Origin: Hansfordia pulvinata
Lineage: Eukaryota; Ascomycota; Sordariomycetes; Xylariales
Assembly: GCA_006538405.1 (NCBI GenBank)
Contig: BJKQ01000010.1
Location: forward strand, 1,922,001-1,986,000
Reading direction: 5' to 3'
DNA: 64,000 nt
Shown: positions 22,301 through 34,392 of the stretch, one piece after another
How the letters are laid out: the number at the start of each line of letters is the position of its first letter
How positions within the stretch are numbered: the first letter of the stretch is position 1
The notes under the pieces: model-generated
Told to the model about the DNA's origin: nothing
The model's input: the letters and a program-made list of their open reading frames with translations, nothing else
The model's database searches: none
Position numbers and translations under genes: made by a program

Positions 22301-25300
22301 GCAAGTTCACGGCGGGTCGCAAATCGCTACCAAGAACCAACGCTTGAGCACTGTGCGCGATCTTCGCAAGATGGTTCAGGAATTCGGGCAAACCCAGTCC
22401 ACTATCCACAAAAAGTACGCGGACGATCTTGTGGAAAGCATTGATGCATTCGAACGGAGCGACGAGCTCGCGCAGTCCGGCATGGGCAACCTGGACTTTG
22501 GCGCCAAGATCGGCCACAAGAGAAAGGAGATCTCGCAAAGACTGGCGTCCATCTGCAGCGCCCTGGAGCATGCCAACTCGTCAATGTCCCAAACTCAAAT
22601 TAGATGGCTCAAACAGGGACGGCTGTGGCCGAACGCGGGATGTGGTCCTGTGCTCGAGCTTCTGCGCTCGAGCTCCAAGTGCACCTTTGGATCCGGCATG
22701 AAGGAAGCGATTGTTGCGCTCGCGCTCGCCATCACAGACTTGCAGCGCAGCTGCCGCATCTACACACTGCGCAAGAATAGCGACACAGCCAGGCTCATCG
22801 AGGAACAGAAGAACCCGGGACACCAAAACTGGAATCCCCTCGACTACCCGGACTGGCTGCTGCTCGAGATCGAGTCCAACTTTCTCATCCGCCCGCTGCA
22901 AGTCGACGTGGCCTTGGCCATAACCTCACCTTCGTCAGGCAAATCCAGCGTGCTCCAGCTCAACATGGGACAGGGCAAGACTTCATGCATTATCCCCATG
23001 GTGGCGAGTCTTCTTGCCGACGGCAAGAGCCTGGTCCGGGTATCGGTGCCCAAGGCCCTCCTTCAGCAGACTGCCCAGCTTCTGCATGCTCGTCTGGGCG
23101 GTCTCATCGGTCGTGAAATCATGCACATTCCGTTCTCCAGAAGAAGCCAGACCAACGAGGCGCAGATCAAACTCTACCACCAGCTGCATCAGGACATTGT
23201 GGCAAAAAGAGGCATTCTCCTGGTTTTACCGGAGCACCAGCTCTCCTTCAAGCTGAGCGGCCTCCAGCGAGTCCTGGACAACCGCGTTGCCGAAGCAAAG
23301 AAGATGGTGGAGGTGCAGCATTGGATGGATGCCACGGCACGCGACATCCTGGACGAGAGCGATTATACTTTGGCCGTCAAGACGCAGCTCATCTACCCGT
23401 CAGGGTCGCAGATGTCGGTGGATGGGCATCCCCACCGGTGGACCGTCATCCAGCAGGTTCTGACGCTGGTCAGCATGCACCTTCACGCTCTCGCGGTATT
23501 CTTCTCGGAATCTCTCGAGGTCCGAAGACACAACCAAGGCGGCTACCCTTTCGTGTTCTTCCTCCGCTCGGATGCCGAGGAGGAGCTGGTCCGTCGACTA
23601 CGGTTCGACGTCTGCCAGGGTCAGCGAGGCATCATCCCAGTCGAGTCTCTTTTGCCGGGGGACAGAGCGGCCATCAACGAGTTCTTGACCCAACCCAAGG
23701 TCCGTCCTATCGTCACGGAGCGCATCAAGGCCTTGTGCCCAGACAAGCCCCACGTGCGCCAGACCGTCTATCTACTTCGCGGCCTCTTCGTCCATCGCAT
23801 TTTGATCATGTGCTTGAAGAAGCGGTACGGCGTCCAGTACGGCATCCACCCCTCCAGAGACCCTGTCGCTGTTCCGTTCCACGCGAAGGGTGTGCCAAGT
23901 GAGCAGTCCGAATTCGGCCATGTTGATGTAAGTACACGGGGCTGCCCGTCACCCGCTCGACTGGATGAAGAGCTAAACCAAGCCCTTGACAAAGGTTGCC
24001 ATCATCCTCACCTGCCTAGCCTTCTACCATGGAGGCATCGACAAAACGCAGACCCGCCAAGCTCTCGAGGCTGTCTTGAAGTCTGACGACCCGGCCTCCG
24101 AGTACGAGAAGTGGAAAATGTACGACAACTTCCCGGAGCACCTGCGAGACTGGCATTCGATCAACGTCGACGACGAGCAGCAGCTGTCTCAGCTCTGGGC
24201 CTTTGTCAGGTTCAACGTGGCTGTTCTAGACTTCTACATGAACCACTTCGTCTTCCCCAAGCACGCGAAACAATTCAAGGTCAAACTGCAGACGAACGGC
24301 TGGGACATCCCTCTGCACCCCTCAACCGAGACGGGTGCCCCTCGGAAGCATTTGACGACCGGGTTCTCAGGTACTTCCGACAACAAGAACCTCCTCCCGC
24401 TGTGCATCTCGCAGGACGACCTCAGGCCTCTGGCGCACACGAACGCCGAGGTTCTCACCTACCTGCTGGAGGAGAGATCCAACGAATACCAGGTCATGCG
24501 AAACCCTGGCGCCAGCCGCAAACTGTTCACCGAATACGATTTTCTCCTCATGCTGAAAGAGAAGGGGATCAGGATCCTGATCGATGCGGGGGCGCAGATC
24601 TTGGAAATGGACAACCGCACGTTGGCAGAGACGTGGCTCAAGGTGGAGCCAGATGCAGCAGCTTTGTACTTTGACGGAGATCGGCCCATGATCGTGACCA
24701 GGCAGGGCATGATGATCCCATTCCTGGCGTCATCATATGTCGACAAACTCGACCAGATTCTTGTGTATCTGGACCAGGCAAGAGCACCGACCCTGTCTCG
24801 TTCGGTAGACCCAGCTAACCCCTCTCCAGGCCCACACGCGCGGTACAGATCTGAGCTTCAAGCCGAACTCCCGCGCTGCTTTGACACTGGACCTTGGTCA
24901 AACGAAGGATGCGACTGTTCAAGGTAAGGGGGCTGCTCCAATAGCTCCGAGGGCCGTTGAGACTGACACCAGAGATAGCTGCCATGCGACTACGACAGCT
25001 TGGCACGACCCAGTCTGTCACGTTCTTCGCCCCTCCCCAGGTCGACCAGAGCATCCGCCACCTCTGCCAGAAGAAAGATGAGGACCGTGTGTCCTCCATG
25101 GATGTGTGAGTGGACAATCCGAGTCCCGGCTGGATAGGGCGAATGCTAACAGTCGCAGGATCCGATGGCTACTGGACAACACCTGCCAGCACATCGAGTC
25201 ACTGCAGCCCCTGTACTACTCCCAGGGCATTGACTACTGCAACCGAGCGCAGGCCGAGATCGATTTCCCCAACTTCCTGAACGACGAGGACGAGAGGAAC

Positions 25301-26692
25301 AGCTTTGTGGCGGCCATCCGACAAACCGAGAGGCAGACGCTCCAGAAGCTGTACGCACCCCAGACCCAGCTCAAGAGGGAGCGCCCCAGCTATACGGGCC
25401 AGATCGCCCCGTTTGCTCGCGAGCTGGACAGACGCAAGAAGGGCTTCCAGGACACTGGACAGGCTGTCCATGCATCCGCGCTGCAAGAGGTGGAGCAGGA
25501 GCGGGAGGTCGAGGTCGAGGTTGAAGCAGTCCGACAAATCAAGAAGCCCCCAATCTACACGGCAATCCCGTTCGGCGGGCTGCACAAAGATCTGGAGAGC
25601 TTCGCCAAGACGGGAAGACTGCCGGCTGGCTGCGATTTCCAGCGCGCGTTCCGGCTTCTGTCGAAAACAACCGTCGGCAAGAAGTTCAAGGTCAAGCAGC
25701 CGGAAACCTCGCAGCTGCTGGTGTCGCCCGAGTTCGACAAGACGGTCAAGTCGGCCATTGAAGCCCACATGGACAACTACATGGTGAGTGACAGACACGG
25801 GGTTCTCTTGGCCAGGCTTATTACTGACACGTCCCAGCGTCCCGTACATTGGGTCTTGTTCTCCCCGGAGTCCGACACGGCGATCGTCCTCGCGCCCGAG
25901 GAGGCCGAGCTCCTCCTCCCGGTCGTCAGACGTCAGAACAGCCCTACTCACCTGATTGTGTACGCAGCCGCGGTGACGCGGCGGATGATGCATTTCAACG
26001 ACCTCAAGTTCTACAGTGTCCCACCCCTGCCGAAGCAGTGGCGCGCCCCCATGTGGCTCACGACCGAGCTTGGCTACTTTTCCGGGCGCCTATACTTTGA
26101 GTGGTACGAGCTCGAGAGCATCTGCAAGATCCTGGGCATAGACCAGTCGGCGCCTATGATGGAGGAACCTGACTCGATCGGAGAGGAGAGCAGCGATGTG
26201 TACTCTGGCGAAGACGGGGCGCCAGTGACAGCGCTGGCGCGCATGGGCCTTGACGGCACGGGCGACGACAGGATGCTCCGAGCCGTGGCTCCCGCGGCCC
26301 ACACCAAGGGGCTGACCACCAAGCCATACAGCTTCACGCAGGAGTTCCTAGGAGTGCGACGGCATGGCCAGGACTTTACGCAGACGCCCATGGGGTTTCT
26401 CTGCCAGGGGAAGCCGCTTCACGAGGGGCACGTGTTCTTCCGACGCATGGAGGAAGTACGCGTCAGCAAGATGCTGGCGCCCGTGACCGTGGCAGGAGTC
26501 GAAGAAAAGGCCGACGAGGATGCGGGTGGAGCCATGGACGTGGGCGACTACGACCCTGATGCAAAGCTGGACAGCGACGAAGAGGCCGAGGACATTGAGT
26601 ACGAGGACTCCGAGGTGAACTGGGGAGAAGAGAGCGAGATGGGGGACGGGACGAAGGAGGGCGAGAAGGACGACGCAGGCAAGGCGAAGTGA
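16331..26692 (+). CDS. Giant DUF3638/DUF3645-family protein with P-loop-like motif, in-frame TAG and one frameshift
   Basis: Member of a very large, functionally uncharacterised eukaryotic family (DUF3638 plus DUF3645), usually about 3,000 residues or more. Twelve exons by eye: 16331-16680, 16740-18598, 18655-19832, 19887-19986, 20074-20248, 20300-21791, 21847-23927, 23995-24777, 24830-24923, 24973-25105, 25159-25783 and 25838-26692, totalling about 3,241 codons. The start MSAAKTPAWCFQAVF fits the family. Near residue 2093 is LNMGQGKTSCIIPM, a Walker-A-like motif, and about 128 residues later DESD, resembling a helicase-type Walker B; the DUF3645 signature QARxHTRGTDL region spans the 24830 junction. 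The C-terminus is a strongly acidic tail. Intron 24778-24829 uses a GC donor. Two defects: TAG at 21537-21539 where a Trp codon is expected (QE-W-GPLVKAV), and a one-base loss near 22252-22262. No RNA-binding or protease domain is recognised. Biochemical function is unknown. Confidence 0.87.
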
Positions 26693-27239
26693 TGTCCGGT
26701 CTTGCTGTGAGGAGTTTCGGCGCAGAAGCTCGAGGTGGTGCCGGTGCAGAAGCTGAGATGGGCCGATTTGCAGTGGCATCTAGATGGCTATTGCTGGGAC
26801 ATGTGCCCGTGTAGAGATTTGCTCGATTACTGAGAATAAGACGGTTATTATGAAGACAGCTTGACGCCGCGTGATGCCGGTGAGTCGGATGTGCGTGGAT
26901 GACGAGAGGGGAGGTACTCGTAAGTAGCGCCCTGCCCGTACCTGGCGGGATGGTACTTTGGGCTAGCGTCCCAAGCCTCTCGGTACGTACCGACCGGAGG
27001 AGCTGTGCGGGCCGAAGCACGGGTCAATCGATGGCTGCCGCGATTTTCAGATGGCATATTATTTTGTCAATTGCCTCGACTTCCCCCGTCGTCGTCTCCC
27101 GCCGCCCTCGACCAGACGCACCCGACACGACCCATCCGCCTTGCGCTCTGTCCGCCTGCCGCGCCGACTCGACCTGCTCCCCATTGGCACCGACTGCTGC
27201 CAGCCTCAGGCCCAGCCAGGTCAGGCCAGACTGCACAAG
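26693..27239. other. Intergenic (0.55 kb)
   Basis: Contains the 3' region of the DUF3638 gene and the C/T-rich leader of AIM24 (about 27065-27230). One TACTCGTA octamer lies at 26915. An in-frame ATG at 27051 could extend AIM24, but the product would lose a clean presequence. Confidence 0.5.
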
Positions 27240-28546
27240 ATGCGCGGCATTACGTCGGCCGCCGTCCGGCGAGGAACCACCGCCTCAGGCGCAAGCACCA
27301 TCACAAGCGCCCTGTCCGGCGGCGCCCGCACGAGGACCGGACTCCCGACGACGAGGATAGCCCAACGCCGCGCCATCCAGATCAGCGCCTCGCCCACCCA
27401 CCAGCCGCCGCGCCTCGGAGGTGACGGCGTCGTTGGTGATGCCGCAGGTAAGGCGCCCACCCGCGGTCAGCCTCGCACACGCTGGGCGGCGTAGCTGACA
27501 AGATACACTCCCCAGATGTCCGCTTCGAGGTCATGGGCGCGCCGCACTCGCTGCTGTCCGTCTCGCTATCGGCCTCGCAGAGGCTGTACACGCGCCGCGG
27601 GTCGCTGGTGGCCATGACCGGCAAGCCCGAGACGGTGAGTGACATTCCCCGAGACCATCCGGCCTGGTCAAGCACCTTGCTGACTGCCGCCCGCCGCCCA
27701 CAGGCGCAATCGACGCTCTCCCTCCTCTCGCCCGCGACACGCGCTCCGCTCGGCGTCCCCTTTGTCTACCAGCGCATCACGGCAACGACGCCCATCTCGG
27801 CCCTGATCGCGACGAAGCCCTCGCACTCGACCTTCTCGGTGCTGCACCTCGACGGCACGGCGGACTGGGTCGTGTCCCAGCGCGCCGCGCTGCTGGCGTG
27901 GTCCGGCCACTCGCTGTCGGTGACCCCGCGGGTCCAGCACCGCCTGCCGCTGGCCCACTGGGGCTCGACGGAGCTGACGGGCCGCGGCGTCGCCGCCCTG
28001 TCGGCGCCCGGGAACACGTACCAGGTGACGCTGGCCGCGGGCGAGGAGTTCGTGGCGGCCCCGGGCCACGTGGTCGCCTACACGGCGACCAAGGCGCTGT
28101 CCCCGCCGGAGCCCTTCCGCTTCCGCAGCTCGGGCCTGCGCTTCCAGGTGCCCGCGGTGGTGTCGGACTGGTTCGCGGGCGTGCGCTTCGTCCGCGAGAT
28201 GCGCAGGACGGCCACCTACGCGTTCCTGGCCAAGGCCGCGCACGCGGCGCGCACGGCGACCCGGCGGACCGTGTGGGGCGACCGCCTGTTCCTGCGGTTC
28301 CGGGGCCCCGCGACGCTGCTGGTGTCGTCGCGGGCCTCGCGGACCGCGGCGGTGGACGCGCTGGCGGACCGCGAGGTGGACGAGGTGGCGGACGCGGCGC
28401 CGGGCGCGGCGGCGGCGGCGGTCGAGCGCGCGACCAACCCGCCCAAGGCGGCCGAGCCCGAGCGGACCCCGGCGCCGGTCAAGGTCAGCGTGGCCAGCGT
28501 GGGCGAGAACGGCAAGGTCAAGATTGAGAGCGTCAAGACGGAGTGA
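27240..28546 (+). CDS. AIM24: AIM24-family mitochondrial protein
   Basis: Mitochondrial protein related to yeast Aim24, which associates with the inner membrane and supports MICOS integrity. Three exons, 27240-27447, 27516-27634 and 27704-28546, join in frame to 389 residues. The start MRGITSAAVRRGTTASG was chosen because it opens an Arg/Ser/Thr-rich, acid-free presequence of some 50 residues; an in-frame ATG at 27051 would add a poorer one. The domain begins DVRFEVMGAPHSLLSVSL and continues SQRLYTRRGSLVAM, the classic AIM24 opening, and SDWFAGVRF plus GDRLFLRFRGPATLLVSSR follow in family order. The tail is Ala-, Pro- and Lys-rich and likely disordered. Only eight bases after the stop begins an AGC/AGA trinucleotide tract. 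Confidence 0.9.
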
Positions 28547-28553
28547 AGTACGG

Positions 28554-28615
28554 GAGCAGCAGCAGCAGAAGAAGAAGAAGAAGCAGCAGAAGCAGCAGAA
28601 GCAGAAAAAGCAGCA
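28554..28615. repeat. AGC/AGA trinucleotide tract in the AIM24 3' region
   Basis: About 20 triplets of AGC and AGA (with one AAAAAG interruption) directly downstream of the AIM24 stop codon at 28544-28546. Simple-sequence repeat likely to be inside the 3' untranslated region. Confidence 0.85.
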
Positions 28616-31600
28616 CAGAAGCCAGCCTCTGAAGCGCGATGCGGGGTTGGGCTGGGCTGGCTGCACCGGACCGTCGCCTAGGGACTGTATGAATAGACGA
28701 GAAGCGGCGGAGGGCCGGGGAAAACTGGCAGTCGATGCTCAGCGGTGTACATGGTAGAGATGCCAGCGAGCGTCACGGAAATCTGGCGCATCGCAGGTGA
28801 ACCTGTCCGACGGCTGGGGGGTGCCAAGGGTCTGATACACAGCATGGGCCATCTTCTCTTTTGTCACTACACGATCTCCCACGCTCGCCCGCGGGCCATC
28901 ATGCGGCACGACAGGCGTCCATCCATCGGCGCCATGATGCGAGCGCGCAATGCATGTAACATAATACAAGTCCATCACGAGTAGCCTCACGGGCAGCATT
29001 GCCGCGGTGTCCTCGCATTTCGGATCCGCCGCCGCCGCTTCCTCGCTCGACTGCTGCAGCCTGGCAAGGACTCCCGCCCTGTCACGTGTGTCTGCGTGGG
29101 TAGACGCCAGATGTGGAAATGTTTTCAATCCACTCAATTCGAAGCGTCGCGCCCGTCGAGGGTCTTGTCCGTGCCTGGGAGTGTCCGTGCCTGGAAGCAA
29201 AAGCTCGGGCGGCGACCCTTTGCCCTGCGGCCCTCTGAGATTTGGGGGAGGCCCTGCGGAGGGGCGGCGACCGGGCTACTCGTAAACCCGAGCAGCGGCC
29301 GGTGCAAGCGCCGAGGGTCTGGGAGGGTGGGCCCGGTCTCCGAGCTGGTGAGGACGACGACGGCAAATCCCGTTTTCATTGTCAAGTGTTGACGCATCGC
29401 ACCCTCGAACCGCCCTGGCCATGCGGATTTATTCCAGGTAGCCTATTTGACTTCTCGCACCCGTATGTCGTCTGCAGGATACCCGTACAGGAACCCACAC
29501 GCAAGGACCTTTGGGGCCGGCCTCTAAGCATGGCGAATCACCAGCCGGGCACTGGAAAGTGCAGTTTCGGGCGGCGGGCGGCACACTCGCTCGTGCTGCT
29601 GCACCGGGAATACTCGTACGCGTACTGGTGGTACAGATGTCTCGCGCAGCGTGTGATGCCCACACGGTCGCGGCCGAGTCGAAGCCACATGCGAGGGCGC
29701 CACAAGCCACGCAGACCGCAGACGGGGGACGCGCCGGATGCATTCGTCTGATGGTTCGGAGATGCAGGCGTGGTTTGCGGCCGGTGGCCGAGAGGCTGTC
29801 GTGGCTGTCTCGCCGCGGTCGTCGGAAATAGACACGAGAACCCAGACGCTCCCGGCTCGTTGGCCCATTGATGATTGATAATGGCTGTCCCTACGAGCAT
29901 CATTATTATTAGTAAATCCACTGTCGGTGGGTGAAGGAGGAAGAGCACTGCACTGCACTGCAACGGGGGCCGTTCTGGCGGCCGGCTTCTCGCGTCTTTC
30001 GCTAGAGGCGAAGATCCGATCTGGGTACTTGCGACCTCTGACGTGAGGGGTAGCTTACTGCCTGATCCGCAGGGGCAGTACCTCAATGGGCGCCAAGCGG
30101 CCGTACTGTCTGACAGCCATGTGAGCAGCCCCACCACCCCTTCGGCTTTGACCTGCCCGCGTACTCGCAGCACGCTTGTCTCCGTCTCCCACACCACCAC
30201 ACACCGGGTTTGCCCTATCCTCACCCCCGGCCGAATCCTCGTACGCCCAGTCCTCCTGCCAAACAGAGAGAGCCCTTCTCGACCCGTTCCCGCACGCGGA
30301 TGGCTGTCGACTCGTTGCTCTGAGCAATCGCATACCCTTCCGAGTCCCCGCTTGTGGTTAGCCTTGCGCGCGTCCTCTCATCCGCCCAGCCCAGCCCACG
30401 ACGACGACGACGGCGACGACGGCGACGATGACTTTGTCGGCGTTCTCAAACAGCAGTCTCTCGTCAGCCCAGTGCTCTTCCGGCTAGCCTTGCGCGTGGC
30501 GTGCTGCCCAAGATGCCATTACTAACGCCCCACGACCATCAACGACCCCGATCTATAAGCACGGCAATGTGAAGCCACCTACGGTAGGAGAATGGCCGGG
30601 CCTCATTCAGCCCGGATCCAGCTCCACGTACGTTATCGCCGGCCCTCGCTCTCATCTCCAGCAATCCCCGAGCCTTTGCCACGGTTAGCGTTGCGCGCCC
30701 ACGGATACGGTACTCGCACGACTGCACTTGCTCCCCCCCCCGGTAACGCCTTGCTCGCCTGCCGCGTCGCCCGTGGCATCCCTGCTGCTCCTCCGCCTCC
30801 TCCTCCTCGTGCGATGACGCTGACAGGGCCGAGCCGCCTCAGCTCGTCAGCCCGCAGAGTTCACGTCTGACTGGATTCCCGCCGGATAGGCGTCTCGTCT
30901 CGCACCTATCCCGCACGCAGACCGCGATCGCCACTAGCCAGTAGGTCCCATTTCCATATCCGAAATCTGCCCGTGCTAGCCCTCCTTTCCGCTGCTGGCC
31001 TAGTCCGCCCCGGTGCTTCTCGACGACGCTGAACCACCGACTAACTAGTAGGTGCTCGCCTTTGTGCCCCCAGGTCCTCGCGAGGCCTGGCCAGCTGGAG
31101 CTCGTCCCAGGCACCGTGAGCGCGGGGTCACCACCCCGGCCACCCCAGGTCCTGCTGCCCACCCAGGTCCTGCTGCCCAGGTCCTGCTGCCACCCAGGTC
31201 CTGCTGCCCACCCAGGCCCTGCTGCTCACCCACTGCTATGGCCTGATGCTGTCCGAGTTCGACTAGCCTTGCGCCGGGCCTCTGGCTGGCGACTGATATG
31301 GCGAAGCTGCTGTCCCTGCCAACCGCCTGCTTCGCCTGCTCCGCCAAGAACCGCCGCCGGGCTCTCGCGCTGCCCAGAGCGGAGCGGCAGTGGAGGCTCA
31401 AGCGTGGTGGTGGGATGCTACGGCAAGCTGGGGCGGGTCAGGGACAAGACCGAGTCGACGTTAAACTCCGACCCGAACTCTTGTCTCCCACCCTCGGGGC
31501 CCTGCAGCGGCAGTCACGTTTCGCGGCCCTGGTCCCGTCACTCGCTGTTCGGCCACTGTTCGGCCACGGCTCGCCCACTGCTCAAGCTCCGTTCCCCGTA

Positions 31601-31729
31601 ATTGCCCTCCTTGGCGGACCCCTGCACGCGGGTCCTCAGGTGCTGCAGCTAGCCCGGTCCCATCTTATCTTCATCTTGAAGCGCAGGGTGTGTGCGCCAT
31701 CGACCTAGCACGCCAGCTCGCAAAGCCGA
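28616..31729. other. Long intergenic region (about 3.1 kb)
   Basis: No gene is supported. Contents: octamer TACTCGTA at 29278 and 29611, four copies of a TAGCSTTGCGCG-like sequence (30359, 30485, 30685, 31264), and a minisatellite at 31143-31231. Open frames over 100 codons occur on both strands without recognisable motifs. Confidence 0.45.
31143..31231. repeat. CCAGGTCCTGCTGCC minisatellite, about 5 copies
   Basis: Five tandem copies of CCAGGTCCTGCTGCC with spacers of zero to three bases (CAC-type), the last degenerate (CCAGGCCCTGCTGCT). Copies differ in spacing by one to three bases. Non-coding. Confidence 0.85.
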
Positions 31730-31737
31730 TATATAAT
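31730..31737 (+). promoter_or_regulatory. Candidate TATA box of the MFS transporter gene
   Basis: TATATAAT about 455 bp upstream of the transporter ATG at 32191, followed by C/T-rich sequence. It would imply a leader of some 420 nt; it is the only TATA-like element in that stretch with this strength. Confidence 0.4.
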
Positions 31738-32190
31738 CAACCTGCTCGCTCGTCCTATTTAACCAGCATATCTCACGTCTTCTTCACCAGACCTATCGTC
31801 ACTGTCAACCTAAAAAACCTCCCAGGACACCATCACCCTGAGCCTGTTTGTTCCAACCCGGCCCTCGGGAATAATACGGCCACGAGCACGAGCGCGAGCG
31901 CGAGCACCGTCCACATCGTTCCTCCACCCCACCCCTGCCCGGACGCACGCTTCCACCCCGGTGATCTAGCCTGCCTGGTACGGCGCCGTTCCACTTGGGC
32001 GATCCGACTGCTTGTGCGGATACCCACTTTGAAGTCCCCGTCCAGTCCACCTGCTCGTAAGGGTCATAATAAAGTGTATTACTCGCACGCCGCCAGGTCA
32101 ATATTTTGTTTGGGCCTGCGACTCGACAGCTCTCCGAAGCTGCCCTTCAACACCAACACCCGCCCACAAACGCCAGCCGCGAGCTACACG

Positions 32191-33823
32191 ATGCCCGGAT
32201 CAGTATCGGACTCGTCCACCATGCAGGGCGACCGCGTCCAGCCCGCCTCTCTGGAGGGAGACGGCACCCTCCCGAGCTCAAGGCGATCTCCTCGCGCCCC
32301 AGTCTGAAGCCCGTCTCCTCGAGGCCGAGCCTGGCACATGTCCCCTCGCACGACCAGCAAACGGCCTCCAACCTCTGGGCCGGCAACGACGACAGCAGCA
32401 AGGATGGCGACGCCGAAAAGGGGGTCGACGCCCCCGGGCAGCCCCCGGCGCCCACAGCCGGCTTCAACCCGGCCGACTTCCCCGACGGGGGCTTGCAGGC
32501 CTGGCTCGTCGTGATTGGAGGCTGGGCCGCCTTGTTCTGCACCTTTGGTCTCGTCAACTGTGTCGGCGTCTTTGTGCAGTACTATCTGAACGGGCCTCTG
32601 AGCACCTACAGCTCGTCGTCCGTCACGTGGATCACGTCGGTGCAGGTCTTTGTCATGATTGGCGCCACCGCTTTTGTGAGTCCCGTCCGCGCTGCCCCGG
32701 CCGCGCTGCCCAGTTCTCGTCCTGCTTGCCGCGGAGCACATGCTGACCATGTCTAGAACGGCCGCCTCTTCGACAACTACGGCCCCCGCTGGCTGCTCAT
32801 CGTCGGCACCGTCGTCTACTGCTTCGGCCTTATGATGACGTCGCTGTCCACGCAATACTACCAGTTCATCCTGGCGCAGGGCATAGTGGCCTCGCTGGGC
32901 TCGAGCGCCATCTTCAACGCGGCCATGAGCTGCGTCATCACCTGGTTCTTCAAGCGCCGCGCCCTCGCCCTCGGCATCATGGTTTCCGGCTCGTCCCTGG
33001 GCGGTGTCGTGCTGCCCATCATGGTCGACCACTTGATTCCGCAGATCGGCTACCCCTGGACGATCCGCACGCTCGCCTTCATGTTCCTCGCCCTGTGCGT
33101 CTTCGCCTCGGTCACCATCAAGAGCCGCCTGCCGCCCTCGCCCAAGCCGTTCCACTTCTCCGACTACACCCGCCCTTTCAAGGAGCTGCCCTACGCGCTG
33201 ACTGTCCTCGGCGGCTTCTTTTTCTTCTGGGGCATGTTCATCCCCTTCAACTATCTCGAAGTCCAGGCGCAGGCCGCTGGCATGTCCACTACGCTCGTGC
33301 CCTACCTGCTGCCCATCTTGAACGCTTGCAGGTGAGTTCCCTCCCATGGAGGTTCCATGCTCGTGGGGACAATATGCTGACATCACACAGTATACCGGGT
33401 CGCATCCTGCCGGGCTTCATTGGCGACAAGATTGGACGCTACAACATCGCCATCATCATCACCGCCCTGAGCTGGATCGTGACGCTGGCCATGTGGATCC
33501 CCGGCACGCACAGCACGGGCGCCATTGTCGCCTACGGCGCCATTTTCGGGTTTGCCTCGGGTGGCTACATCTCCCTGGCCCCCGCACTCGTTGCCCAGAT
33601 CTCCGACATCCGCCAGATCGGCACTCGCGTCGGCCTCATCTACTTCATCCAGAGCTTCGGCGCCCTGACGGGAAGCCCCATTGCTGGCGCCATTGTCGGC
33701 AGCCAGGGGGGCTCCTATGTGGGCCTGCAGGTGTTCTGCGGTGTGACCATGTTCCTCGGCACCGTCTTCCTCTTCGCCTCGCGCGTTGTCCAGGCTGGCT
33801 GGAACCCCGCCGTCAAGTGCTGA
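32191..33823 (+). CDS. MFS transporter, monocarboxylate (MCT/MCH) type, with N-terminal frameshift
   Basis: Plasma-membrane secondary transporter with 12 predicted helices, probably for an organic acid or related small molecule. Exons 32191-32675, 32757-33331 and 33391-33823 give 497 residues once one base is restored. The soluble N-terminus (MPGSVSDSS, then [15 protein letters not shown]) precedes [18 protein letters not shown], the typical opening helix of fungal MCT-like proteins, and [22 protein letters not shown] and [21 protein letters not shown] follow in the family order. The second half opens with [17 protein letters not shown]. The frame breaks at 32271-32273, where GAC GGC ACC CTC CC reads into SSRRS instead of the expected ELKAISSRP; a CCC run is one base short. 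An FAD monooxygenase follows in the same orientation after 569 bp. The substrate is unknown. Confidence 0.87.
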
Positions 33824-34392
33824 GCGTCTTATGAATGATGAAATGCGATCGGACGGAAGGGCGCTGGGAGTGATCTAACGCCGGCGGCACCTCCCCTGAG
33901 AGGGTACGGCTCGTGGCGAAGAGCAGCCGGGAACTGGCTTGGCATAGTAGCATGGCGTTTTCCTTTCTTGAACTGTTTCTAGGTCGCTTAGACATACGCA
34001 TAGCGGAACACAAATGATACCCCTCTCACGACCGCGCCTCGATCCAACCTAACCGTGACGGCCACCAGCTGGGCTTTTTTCCTCGCCCTCAGAAATAGGG
34101 CCGAGGATGAACAATCGCCCAACGGGTTACGCGTACTGTGCGACCGACCCGGGGGATCTGGGGGGGCGACCAGGATGCCGGCCCACAGCGGCGGGGAATA
34201 ATTGTGCCGCCGCTGTCCTCCACTGCCGACGTGGGGGACGTCGTCCCGATCGCCGCCGGACCGGGGCGCCAAGTATAACATAAGACGTCGACGCCTCTGC
34301 CCCGCGATGGTCTTGTTTGGATGCGTTCCACAGCCCCCCGCAAACTGCAGCTTGATTTGTGCATCCAACTAGAAGGCAACGAGAGCAGGCAG
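33824..34392. other. Spacer between transporter and FAD monooxygenase
   Basis: Holds the 3' region of the transporter and the promoter of the monooxygenase. A weak TATAACA lies at about 34273. Nothing else is identifiable. Confidence 0.45.
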
